A stretch of 40,918 nt of DNA from an uncultured Actinomycetes bacterium. Its GTDB lineage: Bacteria > Actinomycetota > Actinomycetes > Nanopelagicales > Nanopelagicaceae. A program made the translations under genes and the position numbers. Location of the stretch: assembly GCA_903854185.1 (NCBI GenBank), contig CAINVP010000055.1, forward strand, positions 1-40,918, given 5' to 3'. The notes beneath the pieces were generated by a model that had not been told where the DNA came from, ran no database searches, and was given only the letters and a program-made list of their open reading frames with translations. This document shows, in pieces, positions 27,001 through 34,745 of this stretch (the first letter of the stretch is position 1; every line of letters begins with the position of its first letter).

Positions 27001-28559
27001 CGCCACCACCGCACCACGATATCTACTCCATTGAAGATTTAGCACAGCTGATTCACGACCTTAAGAATGCCAATAACCAAGCGCGCATTCACGTGAAGTT
27101 GGTCGCGGAAGTTGGAGTAGGAACGGTAGCGGCCGGAGTTTCGAAGGCGCATGCCGATGTAGTGCTCATCTCTGGACATGATGGCGGTACTGGTGCATCG
27201 CCGCTGACTTCACTTAAGCACGCGGGCGCCCCATGGGAGCTAGGTCTGGCAGAGACTCAACAGACGTTGATTCTCAATAATCTGCGCGATCGCATCGTTG
27301 TACAAGTAGATGGTCAGATGAAGACGGGGCGAGATGTTGTTATCGCAGCTCTCCTAGGAGCAGAGGAGTTTGGGTTCGCTACGGCACCGCTCGTCGTCTC
27401 CGGTTGCGTCATGATGCGCGTCTGCCATCTAGATACCTGCCCAGTCGGTGTTGCAACTCAGAATCCTGACCTCCGTAAGCGCTTCTCAGGTAAGCCAGAG
27501 TTTGTTGAGACCTTCTTTGAGTACATTGCTGAGGAAGTTCGCGAGCTTCTCGCGACCCTTGGCTTTAAGACCCTCGATGAGGCAATCGGTCAGGTCGAAC
27601 TTCTCGATACTCGATCAGCGATTGATCACTGGAAGGCGAGCGGACTTGATCTCGCACCGCTTCTCCAGGTTCCGGGGGGCGAACATTCTCATGCACGCAA
27701 GAACAGCGTGGCTCAAGATCACGGATTAGCGGCTGCGCTCGACAATGAGTTAATTGCGAAGGCCGCTGCCTCCTTGAACGACGCCCTACCAACTACCTTT
27801 ACCTCGACTGTTCGCAATGTAAACCGCACTGTCGGAACAATGCTTGGCTCGGAAATCACTCGTCGCTTCGGTGGCACAGGGCTTCCCACGAATACCATTC
27901 GTGCAAACTTCACTGGGTCGGCAGGACAGTCATTCGGCGCATTCATTCCATCCGGATTGACGATGACTTTGGTCGGAGATTCTAATGATTACGTTGGTAA
28001 GGGCCTCTCCGGTGGTCGAGTCATCGTTAAGCCTGATCCATTATCAACCTTTGCTTCGCACGAGAATGTGATTGCGGGCAATGTCATTGGTTACGGCGCA
28101 ACCCAAGGCGAAATTTTTATTCGTGGAATCGTTGGCGAGCGGTTCTGCGTTCGAAACTCTGGTGCAACTGCCATAGTCGAAGGCGTCGGTGATCACGGTT
28201 GTGAATATATGACCGGAGGAACCGTAGTCATTCTCGGCAAGACCGGTCGTAACTTTGCCGCAGGCATGTCTGGTGGGCGAGCATTTGTACTCGATCTCGA
28301 TCCGCGGTTAGTCAATCCTGATATGGTCGATGTACTTGCGATTCCTGATGACCAAGATGCCCGGCTGAAGGATTTGTTGACCCGATTCTATGAAGAGACC
28401 GGTTCGCACGTTGCATTTGAGCTCATCTCAGACTGGATTAATGGCAAGGCCCGTATCTCACTAGTAATGCCTCGTGACTACGCACGCGTCTTGGCAGTTA
28501 TGGAGAAGGCGCAACGTGAAGGACTTGATGTAAATAAAGCAGTTATGGAGGCGTTGTAA
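24021..28559 (+). CDS. gltB: Glutamate synthase (NADPH) large subunit
   Basis: A 1512-aa GOGAT alpha subunit. A 22-residue propeptide is removed to expose the Ntn-type glutaminase nucleophile C23 (HDACGVAMV). Domains in order: glutaminase (about 23-420), central domain, FMN-binding synthase domain ([16 protein letters not shown], then [16 protein letters not shown]), the 3Fe-4S cluster cysteines in [17 protein letters not shown], and a C-terminal beta-helix with repeated G-x-x-x-G turns ([16 protein letters not shown]). It makes two Glu from Gln and 2-oxoglutarate with GltD. Its stop shares a base with the gltD ATG (TAATG). The 88-nt gap upstream shows no clear terminator. Confidence 0.97.
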   Translation: MTLFSTVPQAQGLYNPENEHDACGVAMVATLNKEARHEIVSQALTALRNLEHRGASGAEPDSGDGAGILIRIPDHFYREVVDFTLPESGSYATGIAFVDESLIAHGGLSASALQKIEGIAAEEGLTLLGLRSLPINSTSLGKTALSVMPHFIQFFLAGKSSQNDLALDRLVFIFRKRVEHSLSIYFPSLSSRTIVYKGMLTTGQLEEFFPDLSDERVASPLAVVHSRFSTNTFPSWPLAHPYRYIAHNGEINTVRGNRNWMRAREALLSSDFIEGDISRIFPIVDPTGSDSASFDEVLELLYLNGRSLPHSMLMMIPEAWENHATMSKERRDFYAFHSSLMEAWDGPACVTFTDGNQVGAVLDRNGLRPSRYWVTDDGLVILASEVGVLEIPAERVVRKGRLQPGRMFLVDIEQGRIIEDDEIKDSLAQAEPYSDWLQSGLVKLSDLPAREHIIYPHASVVRRQRAFGYTEEELRLLIAPMAKNGAESLGSMGTDTPIAALSNKHRNLFDYFAQLFAQVTNPPLDAIREELVTSLGGSIGPEHNLLDPGPASCRQIALDFPVIDNDELAKIIHVNAEGDRPGFQAHVVRGLFYVAGGGEGLRERLEEIRAEVSQAIADGAHIIVLSDRDGDAEEAPIPSLLLTSAVHHHLIREKTRTKVGLVVESGEVREVHHVALLIGFGAAAVNPYLAMESAEDLVRQGVITGITPEKAVANLIKALGKGVLKVMSKMGISTIASYTGAQVFEAIGLSREIVDEYFTGLTSRLGGVTLDIVAEETVKRHHVAYPPMGIVPGSKKLPIGGEYQWRREGEPHLFDPETVFALQHSTRNKRYDIFKRYTTHIDDQSRLLMTLRGLFTFKEGVRTPIAIEDVEPIESIVKRFATGAMSYGSVSQEVHETLAIAMNRLGGKSNTGEGGEDPARFTPDANGDSRRSSIKQVASGRFGVTSEYLVNADDIQIKMAQGAKPGEGGQLPGNKVYPWVAQVRHSTPGVGLISPPPHHDIYSIEDLAQLIHDLKNANNQARIHVKLVAEVGVGTVAAGVSKAHADVVLISGHDGGTGASPLTSLKHAGAPWELGLAETQQTLILNNLRDRIVVQVDGQMKTGRDVVIAALLGAEEFGFATAPLVVSGCVMMRVCHLDTCPVGVATQNPDLRKRFSGKPEFVETFFEYIAEEVRELLATLGFKTLDEAIGQVELLDTRSAIDHWKASGLDLAPLLQVPGGEHSHARKNSVAQDHGLAAALDNELIAKAAASLNDALPTTFTSTVRNVNRTVGTMLGSEITRRFGGTGLPTNTIRANFTGSAGQSFGAFIPSGLTMTLVGDSNDYVGKGLSGGRVIVKPDPLSTFASHENVIAGNVIGYGATQGEIFIRGIVGERFCVRNSGATAIVEGVGDHGCEYMTGGTVVILGKTGRNFAAGMSGGRAFVLDLDPRLVNPDMVDVLAIPDDQDARLKDLLTRFYEETGSHVAFELISDWINGKARISLVMPRDYARVLAVMEKAQREGLDVNKAVMEAL

Positions 28560-30016
28560 TGGCTGATCCCAAAGGTTTTCTCACGACCGCTCGCGAACTC
28601 CCAACGCGACGCCCGGTCGACGTTCGCATTCAAGATTGGAAAGAGGTCTACGAGCCGCAGGAGTTCTCTCACCTGCAAAAGCAGGCTGGGCGTTGTATGG
28701 ATTGTGGAATTCCGTTCTGCCATATGGGATGCCCACTCGGAAATCTCATCCCTGAATGGAATGATTTGATGTGGAGAGGTGAGCGCCGCGAGGCGATTGA
28801 CCGACTTCATGCAACGAACAATTTCCCTGAGTTCACAGGTCGGCTCTGTCCTGCACCGTGTGAGACCGCTTGCGTAGTTGGAATTAACCAGCCTGCCGTA
28901 ACTATTAAGCAGATCGAACTTCGCACTATTGAAGAGGCCTTTAAGAACGATGTTGTTGTACCGCAAGGGCCAGACCGCCTTACGGGTAAAACTGTTGCCG
29001 TCATTGGCTCTGGCCCAGCTGGTCTTGCAGTAGCGCAACAACTCACCCGTGCTGGCCATACCGTTGCGGTCTATGAGCGGGCACCACGCGTTGGCGGTCT
29101 GCTTCGATACGGCATTCCTGAATTCAAGATGGAGAAGGCAATCGTGGATCGCCGGATCTATCAGATGCAGGCTGAAGGAACCCGATTTAGATCCGGCATT
29201 GAAGCTGGCGTGGATATCACAGGTGCGCAATTGCGTGCGAAATACGATGCGGTCGTGCTCGCAGTAGGAGCAACTTCGTGGCGAGATATCGATGTGCCCG
29301 GGCGTGAGTTCACGGGGATTTATCAAGCGATGGAATACCTGCCATGGGGCAATAAGTTAGGCCTCGGAGAACTTCCTGAGGGTGCACCGATTGATGCGCA
29401 CGGAAAGCACGTGATCATCTTGGGTGGCGGAGATACCGGCGCGGACTGTCTTGGAACTGCTACTCGTCAAGGCGCAGCGAGTGTTACTCAATTAGAGATT
29501 ATGCCGCGACCTACTGAAGAGCGGCCATCCTCGCAACCGTGGCCAACCTATCCGATGATCTACCGAGTCAGTAGCGCGCATGAAGAGGGCGGCGAACGGC
29601 TGTATGCGCTCTCAACGGAAGAGTTCCTCGGTGATGCGGAGGGCCATCTGCGCGCAATAAAAATTGTTGAGACGAAATTTGTCGATGGAAAATTCGAGAA
29701 GGTGCCAGGCACCGAACGGGAACTTCCGGCAGATCTTGTCTTCTTGGCGATGGGCTTTGTTGGCCCAGAGAAGAGTGCACTTCTCTCACAACTTGAGGTC
29801 GAACTCGATGAGCGAGGAAATGTAAAGCGAGATGCGAACTTCGCCACGAGTGCGGAGGGAGTATTTGTCGCCGGCGATGCTGGACGTGGGCAATCCCTCA
29901 TTGTTTGGGCCATTGCAGAGGGCAGAAGTTGCGCCGCCGCTGTTGATACTTACCTGATGGGCGAGACGCAGTTACCGGCTCCCATAGAGCCAACAGCGCG
30001 TCCGCTCGCGATTTAA
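28559..30016 (+). CDS. gltD: Glutamate synthase (NADPH) small subunit
   Basis: A 485-aa FAD and NADPH-dependent beta subunit. The N-terminal part has two Cys clusters for 4Fe-4S centres (CMDCGIPFCHMGCPLGN and RLCPAPCETACVVG). The FAD site is VIGSGPAGLAVAQQLT, the NADPH site is IILGGGDTGADCLGTA, and the C-terminal FAD motif is VFVAGDAGRGQSL. It passes electrons from NADPH to GltB. The gene is translationally coupled to gltB. The 50-nt gap to pyk contains a pyk promoter candidate. Confidence 0.97.
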   Translation: MADPKGFLTTARELPTRRPVDVRIQDWKEVYEPQEFSHLQKQAGRCMDCGIPFCHMGCPLGNLIPEWNDLMWRGERREAIDRLHATNNFPEFTGRLCPAPCETACVVGINQPAVTIKQIELRTIEEAFKNDVVVPQGPDRLTGKTVAVIGSGPAGLAVAQQLTRAGHTVAVYERAPRVGGLLRYGIPEFKMEKAIVDRRIYQMQAEGTRFRSGIEAGVDITGAQLRAKYDAVVLAVGATSWRDIDVPGREFTGIYQAMEYLPWGNKLGLGELPEGAPIDAHGKHVIILGGGDTGADCLGTATRQGAASVTQLEIMPRPTEERPSSQPWPTYPMIYRVSSAHEEGGERLYALSTEEFLGDAEGHLRAIKIVETKFVDGKFEKVPGTERELPADLVFLAMGFVGPEKSALLSQLEVELDERGNVKRDANFATSAEGVFVAGDAGRGQSLIVWAIAEGRSCAAAVDTYLMGETQLPAPIEPTARPLAI

Positions 30017-30029
30017 TTCACACCGTAAT

Positions 30030-30066
30030 ACTCATGAGTTCGAAGTCCATAGATTAAGGTTGAGAT
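30030..30066 (+). promoter_or_regulatory. pyk promoter: palindrome plus -10 box, leaderless
   Basis: TAAGGT at 30055-30060 is followed by six bases and the pyk ATG at 30067, predicting a leaderless transcript. The perfect 10-bp palindrome ACTCATGAGT at 30030-30039 lies where the -35 region would be, making it a possible operator. No SD precedes the ATG. Confidence 0.5.
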
Positions 30067-31518
30067 ATGCCATCAATGAGAAGAGCAAAGATCGTCTGCA
30101 CCATGGGTCCAGCGGTAGAGGCGCCTGAAAAAGTAGCAGAGTTGATCGAAGCGGGAATGAATATGGCTCGACTCAATCTCTCCCACGGCGGATATGAGGA
30201 GCATCAGGCACGGCTAGATCGAGTGCGCGCTGCCGCTGCTAAGGCCGGTAAGCCGGTCGCTATTCTCGTTGACCTTCAAGGTCCAAAGATTCGACTCGCA
30301 CGTTTTGCGGATGGCCCACATGAGCTCTTTCGCGGCGATATCTTCACCATCACCACTGATGAAGTAGAGGGTACAAAAGAGCGCGTGGGAACGACCTACA
30401 AGGGGCTTCCTGGTGATTGCCGCCCTGGCGACCGCATCCTGATTGATGACGGCAAAGTAACCGTTCAGGTTGTCGAAGTACAAGGTAACGATGTAATTAC
30501 CGAAGTTATTCAACCGGGTTTTGTCTCCAACAATAAGGGAATTAATCTTCCGGGAGTTGCCGTCTCAGTACCGGCAATGTCTGAGAAAGATATCGATGAT
30601 CTTCGCTGGGGCCTTAAAGCTGGCGCGGATTTCATTGCGCTCTCCTTCGTGCGAAATGCCAGAGATATCGATGACGTGCATCGCATCATGGATGAGGTCG
30701 GAATACGCCGTCCGGTTATTGCAAAGATTGAGAAGCCGCAGGCGGTTGATAACCTAGAAGAGATTGTCGCTGCCTTCGATGGCATTATGGTCGCACGCGG
30801 TGATCTTGGCGTTGAGATGCCGATCGAGGAAGTGCCGCTCGTTCAAAAGCGTTGCGTCATCCTTGCCCGTGAGAATGCAAAGCCAGTAATCGTTGCAACT
30901 CAGATGTTGGATTCGATGATTACCAACTCTTCACCTACGCGGGCAGAGGCGACAGATTGCGCTAATGCAGTTCTCGATGGCGCCGATGCACTTATGCTCT
31001 CGGGCGAGACGTCAGTCGGCGCCTTCGCCATCGATGCTGTAAAAACTATGGCTCGCATCATCGCTCGAACCGAAGAGGCGATGCTTAACCGAATTCCGCC
31101 GCTCGAGCACAACCCGTCGACAAAGGGTGGCGCTATCACCAAGGCTGCGGCAGAGGTAGGCGCAATCATCGGCGCGAAGTATCTCGTGGCATTTACCGAG
31201 AGCGGAGATTCTGCGCGCAGAATGTCACGCCTACGTTCGGCAATTCCCATTCTCGCCTTCACGCCAAACCAACACGTTTACAATCAACTCGCGCTCTCGT
31301 GGGGCGTCGAGCCACTCATAGCGCCAACCGTTGATCACACAGATGAGATGGTGAAGCAGGTCGATTCACTTCTGATTGATTCACATCGGGTTCAGCAAGG
31401 TGAATATGTCATCATCGTTGCTGGGTCACCGCCTGGAATCCCGGGCTCCACCAATGCCCTCCGTGCCCATCAGATTGGCGATGCCGTCTCGGGTGTAGCT
31501 CCTGCTTACCGTAAGTAA
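30067..31518 (+). CDS. pyk: Pyruvate kinase
   Basis: A 483-aa glycolytic enzyme converting PEP and ADP to pyruvate and ATP. Conserved segments: RAKIVCTMGPA at the N-terminus, MARLNLSHGGYEEH, LVDLQGPKIRL, then VIAKIEKPQAVDNLEEI with the catalytic Lys, MVARGDLGVEMPIEEVP, and NAVLDGADALMLSGETSVG. The C-terminal allosteric domain is present (VAFTESGDSARRMSR). ATG 30067 is used; a second ATG lies 9 nt downstream. The stop is 80 nt before the tRNA. The pyk-regulator-liv-polA order is shared with Streptomyces, from memory. Confidence 0.97.
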   Translation: MPSMRRAKIVCTMGPAVEAPEKVAELIEAGMNMARLNLSHGGYEEHQARLDRVRAAAAKAGKPVAILVDLQGPKIRLARFADGPHELFRGDIFTITTDEVEGTKERVGTTYKGLPGDCRPGDRILIDDGKVTVQVVEVQGNDVITEVIQPGFVSNNKGINLPGVAVSVPAMSEKDIDDLRWGLKAGADFIALSFVRNARDIDDVHRIMDEVGIRRPVIAKIEKPQAVDNLEEIVAAFDGIMVARGDLGVEMPIEEVPLVQKRCVILARENAKPVIVATQMLDSMITNSSPTRAEATDCANAVLDGADALMLSGETSVGAFAIDAVKTMARIIARTEEAMLNRIPPLEHNPSTKGGAITKAAAEVGAIIGAKYLVAFTESGDSARRMSRLRSAIPILAFTPNQHVYNQLALSWGVEPLIAPTVDHTDEMVKQVDSLLIDSHRVQQGEYVIIVAGSPPGIPGSTNALRAHQIGDAVSGVAPAYRK

Positions 31519-31529
31519 GTAGCGAAGTA

Positions 31530-31542
31530 GGGGATTAGCCCC
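31530..31542 (+). terminator. Small GC hairpin after pyk
   Basis: GGGG (31530-31533), loop ATTAG, CCCC (31539-31542). It starts 12 nt after the pyk stop. No T-run follows, so it is at best a weak terminator or processing site between pyk and the tRNA. Confidence 0.3.
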
Positions 31543-31570
31543 ATAAACTTAGGCAGCTCATCAGCGAAGG

Positions 31571-31576
31571 TAAACT
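31571..31576 (+). promoter_or_regulatory. Candidate -10 box for the tRNA-pdtaR transcript
   Basis: TAAACT at 31571-31576 lies 22 nt before the tRNA 5' end, leaving a leader of about 15 nt for RNase P to remove. The same hexamer is used at the divergent thioesterase promoter. No clear -35 box is seen. Confidence 0.35.
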
Positions 31577-31598
31577 CTTCGGCTGGCTGAGATGTTTA

Positions 31599-31671
31599 GC
31601 CTCGGTACTCCAACGGTAGAGAGGGCAGACTCAAAATCTGCACAGTGTCGGTTCGAATCCGACTCGAGGCA
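31599..31671 (+). tRNA. tRNA with CAA (Leu) anticodon and short variable loop
   Basis: A 73-nt cloverleaf. Acceptor GCCTCGG (31599-31605) pairs with TCGAGGC (31664-31670), including one G-T pair. The D stem is only 3 bp (CTC/GAG) with GG in the loop. Anticodon stem GCAGA/TCTGC closes the loop CTCAAAA, giving anticodon CAA at 31632-31634. The variable loop is 5 nt (ACAGT). The T arm is GTCGG-TTCGAAT-CCGAC. Discriminator A is at 31671; CCA is not encoded. CAA reads UUG (Leu), but bacterial tRNA-Leu normally has a long variable arm, so identity is uncertain. The regulator ATG begins two bases after the discriminator. Confidence 0.82.
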
Positions 31672-31672
31672 C

Positions 31673-32266
31673 ATGAATATTGCAACGCCTCCTGCTCGCA
31701 TCCTCGTTGCTGAGGATGAGGCGATTATTCGACTGGATCTGGTCGAGATGCTCCGTGACGCCGGCTATGAAGTTGTGGCCCAAGCGACTAACGGCGTTGA
31801 GGCGATTGCCCTCGCGCGGGAGACTAAGCCAGACCTGGCGATCCTAGATGTGAAGATGCCTGAGATGGATGGCATCACCGCAGCAGAATCCATCATCGAA
31901 TTTGCTCCAGTCCTCATGTTGACCGCATTTAGCCAGAAGGAGCTCGTCGATAGAGCCCGAGATGCGGGGGCAATGGCCTACGTTGTAAAGCCCTTTGGAA
32001 TCAATGATCTCGTCCCCGCTATTGAAATTGCCATCAGCCGGCATGCTCAAATGGTCTCGCTGACTCAAGAGGTGGCAGATCTCCACGAGCGGCTAGAGAC
32101 TCGCAAAATTATCGACCGGGCAAAGGGCATCCTGATGGGGGCCCTCAATCTCACTGAGCCTCAGGCATTTAGTTGGATCCAACGGGCGGCGATGGATCGC
32201 CGAATCTCCATGAAAGCGGTCGCGCAGGCGGTTATCTCACCCGATGCCGTTCCAGATAAGCACTAG
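31673..32266 (+). CDS. pdtaR: ANTAR-domain response regulator (PdtaR-like)
   Basis: A 197-aa two-domain regulator. Residues ~8-122 form a receiver domain: acidic pair EDE (14-16), phospho-acceptor D59 in AILDVKMPEMDG, T84 and K106 (VVKPFG). A coiled coil (about 125-143) leads to an ANTAR RNA-binding domain (about 143-190: RKIIDRAKGILMGALNLTE and ending near ISMKAVAQAVI). In M. tuberculosis, PdtaR with kinase PdtaS controls translation by binding RNA. ATG 31673 is chosen since the receiver domain starts 8 residues later; an in-frame ATG at 31592 would run through the tRNA. There is no SD. The cognate kinase is not in the window. Confidence 0.9.
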   Translation: MNIATPPARILVAEDEAIIRLDLVEMLRDAGYEVVAQATNGVEAIALARETKPDLAILDVKMPEMDGITAAESIIEFAPVLMLTAFSQKELVDRARDAGAMAYVVKPFGINDLVPAIEIAISRHAQMVSLTQEVADLHERLETRKIIDRAKGILMGALNLTEPQAFSWIQRAAMDRRISMKAVAQAVISPDAVPDKH

Positions 32267-32485
32267 CAAGAGAGCTGACTAAAGCACGCCTCAGGTTGAA
32301 CTCAAGCGGGAATAATTTGCAGGTGCAATAGCTTCGGAGTACATCTCAGCAGGTGAAATATTCCGTCTCACCCCTTGTCGGGGGCTGCTCGAGCCATTAA
32401 TCTTCAATCCTCCCTGTCCCGGGATTGTAAGCATGACTCCTGCAGGATGCATGTTTGCTCATTAGGCAATAACAGGAAGGTCTAC
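32267..32485 (+). promoter_or_regulatory. 219-nt leader region of livJ with hairpins and a palindrome
   Basis: This is the longest plain spacer next to a highly biased gene. It holds TTGC-AGGT-GCAA (a small stem near 32321), adjacent hairpins CCCC-TTGTC-GGGG (32371-32383) and GGCT-GCTCG-AGCC (32383-32395), a perfect 10-bp palindrome TCCTGCAGGA at 32438-32447 flanked by CATG on both sides, and AGGAAGG at 32474-32480, the livJ SD. TTGCAG with TACATC 17 nt apart is a weak promoter guess. No T-run follows the hairpins. Confidence 0.4.
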
Positions 32486-33640
32486 ATGAAGAAGAATATG
32501 AAGCTTGGCGTAGCTCTTGTTACAGCAGCGACACTCATTTCAGGTGGCGCAGTTGCAACATCAGCAAGCGCAACAACATATAAGTATTACATCGCATACC
32601 AAGGTCCATTGACTGGCGATAACAAGCAGACAGGTCTTGATGAGATCGCAGGCGTTAAGTATGCGCTCGCTCTCTACAACAAGGCTAACCCAAAGGCCCA
32701 GGTCGGGCTTAAGCAAGTTGATGATCAGGGTTCAGGCCCAGGAGCATCTGTTGTAGCACCAGGAACAGCAAAGGATAAGAGCATCCTCGCAATCGTAGGA
32801 CCTGCCTTCTCTGGCGCATCTGTTGCTTCATTCCCTTACTACAAGGCTGCAGGATTGCCATTGATTTCACCATCAGCAACTCGCGTAACTTTGACAGATC
32901 CTTCATCAACAGACTTCGGTGGTCCAGTCTTCCACCGTCTGCCATCGAAGGATGATAAGCAGGGTCCAGCTCTTGCTAAGTATGCAATTCAGGGTGTTAA
33001 GTCACCTGTTGTCTACACCGTAAATGATCAATCTTCATACGGAACCGGACTTGATGGTTACGTTCAGTCTGCTCTTAAAGCACTTGGTCACGCAGCTGTT
33101 GGCACAGATTCAGTTGATGGTACAAACACCACACTTGATTTCTCTGCAACAATCTCAAAGATCAAGGATTCAAAGACCAACGTCGTAATCTACTCAGGTT
33201 ACTACGCACAGGCAGCTGGCTTCGTTAAGCAGCTCCGTAACGCTGGCTTCACAGGTATCTTCGCATCAGGCGACGGTACATATGACCCAGGATTCATTGA
33301 TGGCGCTGGCGATGCAGCAGAAGGCGCACGCCTTACAGCTTCATCAGCAGTATTCCAGGATGCTGGCAAGGCAATTGCTGCTGACTTCAAGAAGGTCACA
33401 GGAAATGCTCCAGGAACTTACGCAACAGAAGACTTCGATGCAGCAAATATCATTCTTTCTTGCATCAAGAAGGGCAACACAACTCGCGCGAAGATCCAGA
33501 AGTGCATCAACACCGGAACATTCACAGGCTTGATGGGCAACACCATTAAGTTTGATAAGAATGGCGATACAGCTGGCGCTGGATTTATCAACGCCTTCCT
33601 CGTCACAGGTGGAACAATCATCTCAAAGGGTCAGATCTAA
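32486..33640 (+). CDS. livJ: Branched-chain amino acid (HAAT-type) ABC transporter substrate-binding protein
   Basis: A 384-aa exported binding protein of periplasmic-binding family type I (LivJ/AmiC/UrtA). Signal peptide: basic MKKNMK, hydrophobic VALVTAATLISGGAV, cleavage likely after SASA (residue 29). There is no lipobox Cys. Mature features are YIAYQGPLTGDNKQTG, EIAGVKYALALYN, AIVGPAFSGASVAS and PLISPSATRV. ATG 32486 has AGGAAGG 5 nt upstream; longer in-frame starts place the signal peptide internally and are rejected. Codon use is strongly biased (GCA, TCA, AAG, GTT), unlike neighbours, suggesting very high expression. The ligand (Leu/Ile/Val, amides or urea) is not decided by sequence. 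Confidence 0.92.
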   Translation: MKKNMKLGVALVTAATLISGGAVATSASATTYKYYIAYQGPLTGDNKQTGLDEIAGVKYALALYNKANPKAQVGLKQVDDQGSGPGASVVAPGTAKDKSILAIVGPAFSGASVASFPYYKAAGLPLISPSATRVTLTDPSSTDFGGPVFHRLPSKDDKQGPALAKYAIQGVKSPVVYTVNDQSSYGTGLDGYVQSALKALGHAAVGTDSVDGTNTTLDFSATISKIKDSKTNVVIYSGYYAQAAGFVKQLRNAGFTGIFASGDGTYDPGFIDGAGDAAEGARLTASSAVFQDAGKAIAADFKKVTGNAPGTYATEDFDAANIILSCIKKGNTTRAKIQKCINTGTFTGLMGNTIKFDKNGDTAGAGFINAFLVTGGTIISKGQI

Positions 33641-33673
33641 TACATCTGATTTAATCGAGTTTGACGTAGTTCG

Positions 33674-33706
33674 GAAAGGCCGCTCAGTACGCTGGGCGGC
33701 CTTTTC
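33674..33706 (+). terminator. Rho-independent terminator between livJ and livH
   Basis: GAAAGGCCGC (33674-33683) pairs with GCGGCCTTTTC (33696-33706), loop about 12 nt, ending in a T-run. It lies 33 nt after the livJ stop. It probably limits read-through so that the binding protein is made in excess of the permease genes. Confidence 0.88.
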
Positions 33707-33780
33707 CTCGTATAGAGTTCGACCATTGCCTGGAGCCATTCGGGGGTCCAGGCTGAACGTTCGCTTTTACTCGCATCTAC

Positions 33781-33793
33781 CAAGGAGACCGAC
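33781..33793 (+). promoter_or_regulatory. Ribosome binding site for the TTG start of livH
   Basis: AAGGAG at 33781-33786 stands 7 nt before TTG 33794. No ATG is correctly placed nearby, so the SD supports a TTG start. Confidence 0.7.
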
Positions 33794-34741
33794 TTGCATA
33801 CCCTCATAAGTCAGTTCTGGCAGTTGACCTTCTCGGGCGCAGTTCAAGGATTTATCTACATCCTGATCTCGCTCGGATACACCATGGTCTATGGAGTGCT
33901 TCGCATGATTAACTTTGCGAACTCTGAAATTTTCATGGTTGGAACCTTTGCCACAATCGTAGTTTCACGTGACATCCTCGGACATCAACCAAACTCTGGA
34001 GATCTTCACGGATTCACACTTATCTATTCCATGCTCTTCTGCTTGATCGCCTCCATGCTTGCATCTGGAGTGACCGCAGTCATCGTTGAGCTGGTCGCAT
34101 ATCGCCGCCTTCGCTCTCGCGGAACCAATCGACTAGCGCCACTCATCTCTGCAATTGGCATGTCCATTGTCTTGAGCGAGTCGGTCTCACTTCTCACAGC
34201 TGGTCGCGCAACTATCGCGCCCGAGATGCTCCATAAGAGTTCGCTCTTCACCATTCTTGGTGCAAATATTCGTGTGGATCAACTCCTTGTCTTTATCGTT
34301 GCTCCCATCATGTTCTTCGGTCTTCAACGCTTCGTAAATCACACCCGTCTCGGAAAGGGTATCCGAGCAGTGTCAATGAACGAAGAGACCGCCAAGCTCA
34401 TGGGCGTCAATCTCAACCGCGTCATCTCCATCACCTTCCTTATCGGCGGTCTGATGACAGGTGCGGCAGCCTTCTTCTTTGAAACGGTATACGAGGCGAC
34501 AAAGTTCAACATTGGCTTCAATATCGGTATCGCAGCCTTTACCGCCGCAGTGCTCGGTGGCATCGGAAATATTCGTGGAGCCTTTGTTGGGGGATTGACC
34601 CTTGGCCTCCTTGAAACTTATGCCTCAGCAGTACTTGGCTCCCAGTGGAAGGCGATCACCGTCTTCATAGTTCTGGTGCTCGTCCTTCTTGTCCGTCCTA
34701 ACGGCCTCTTCGGTGAAGCCATTCAGCAGTCAAGGGTCTAA
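33794..34741 (+). CDS. livH: Branched-chain amino acid ABC transporter permease LivH
   Basis: A 315-aa inner-membrane permease of the LivH family with about eight hydrophobic segments. Family markers are GFIYILISLGYTMVYGVLRMINFA near the N-terminus (GYTMVYGxLRxINFAxG), then GKGIRAVSMNEETAKLMGVN, the cytoplasmic EAA-like loop contacting the ATPases, and FTAAVLGGIGNIRGAFVGG. Translation starts at TTG 33794 with a clear SD. It follows the terminator after livJ and heads livHMGF; livM begins 4 nt after its stop. Confidence 0.94.
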   Translation: MHTLISQFWQLTFSGAVQGFIYILISLGYTMVYGVLRMINFANSEIFMVGTFATIVVSRDILGHQPNSGDLHGFTLIYSMLFCLIASMLASGVTAVIVELVAYRRLRSRGTNRLAPLISAIGMSIVLSESVSLLTAGRATIAPEMLHKSSLFTILGANIRVDQLLVFIVAPIMFFGLQRFVNHTRLGKGIRAVSMNEETAKLMGVNLNRVISITFLIGGLMTGAAAFFFETVYEATKFNIGFNIGIAAFTAAVLGGIGNIRGAFVGGLTLGLLETYASAVLGSQWKAITVFIVLVLVLLVRPNGLFGEAIQQSRV

Positions 34742-34745
34742 ACAC

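Noticed and set aside
28478-29326. 282-aa minus-strand frame opposite gltB/gltD
   Set aside because: It lies entirely under two well-supported genes and shows no motifs.
31592-31672. In-frame upstream ATG giving a 224-aa version of the ANTAR regulator
   Set aside because: The extra 27 codons run through the whole tRNA gene and encode nothing resembling a receiver-domain start. The ATG at 31673 gives the normal length.
32375-32485. Longer livJ start adding 37 residues
   Set aside because: It would bury the signal peptide; ATG 32486 has a strong SD and begins a classic MKK signal sequence.
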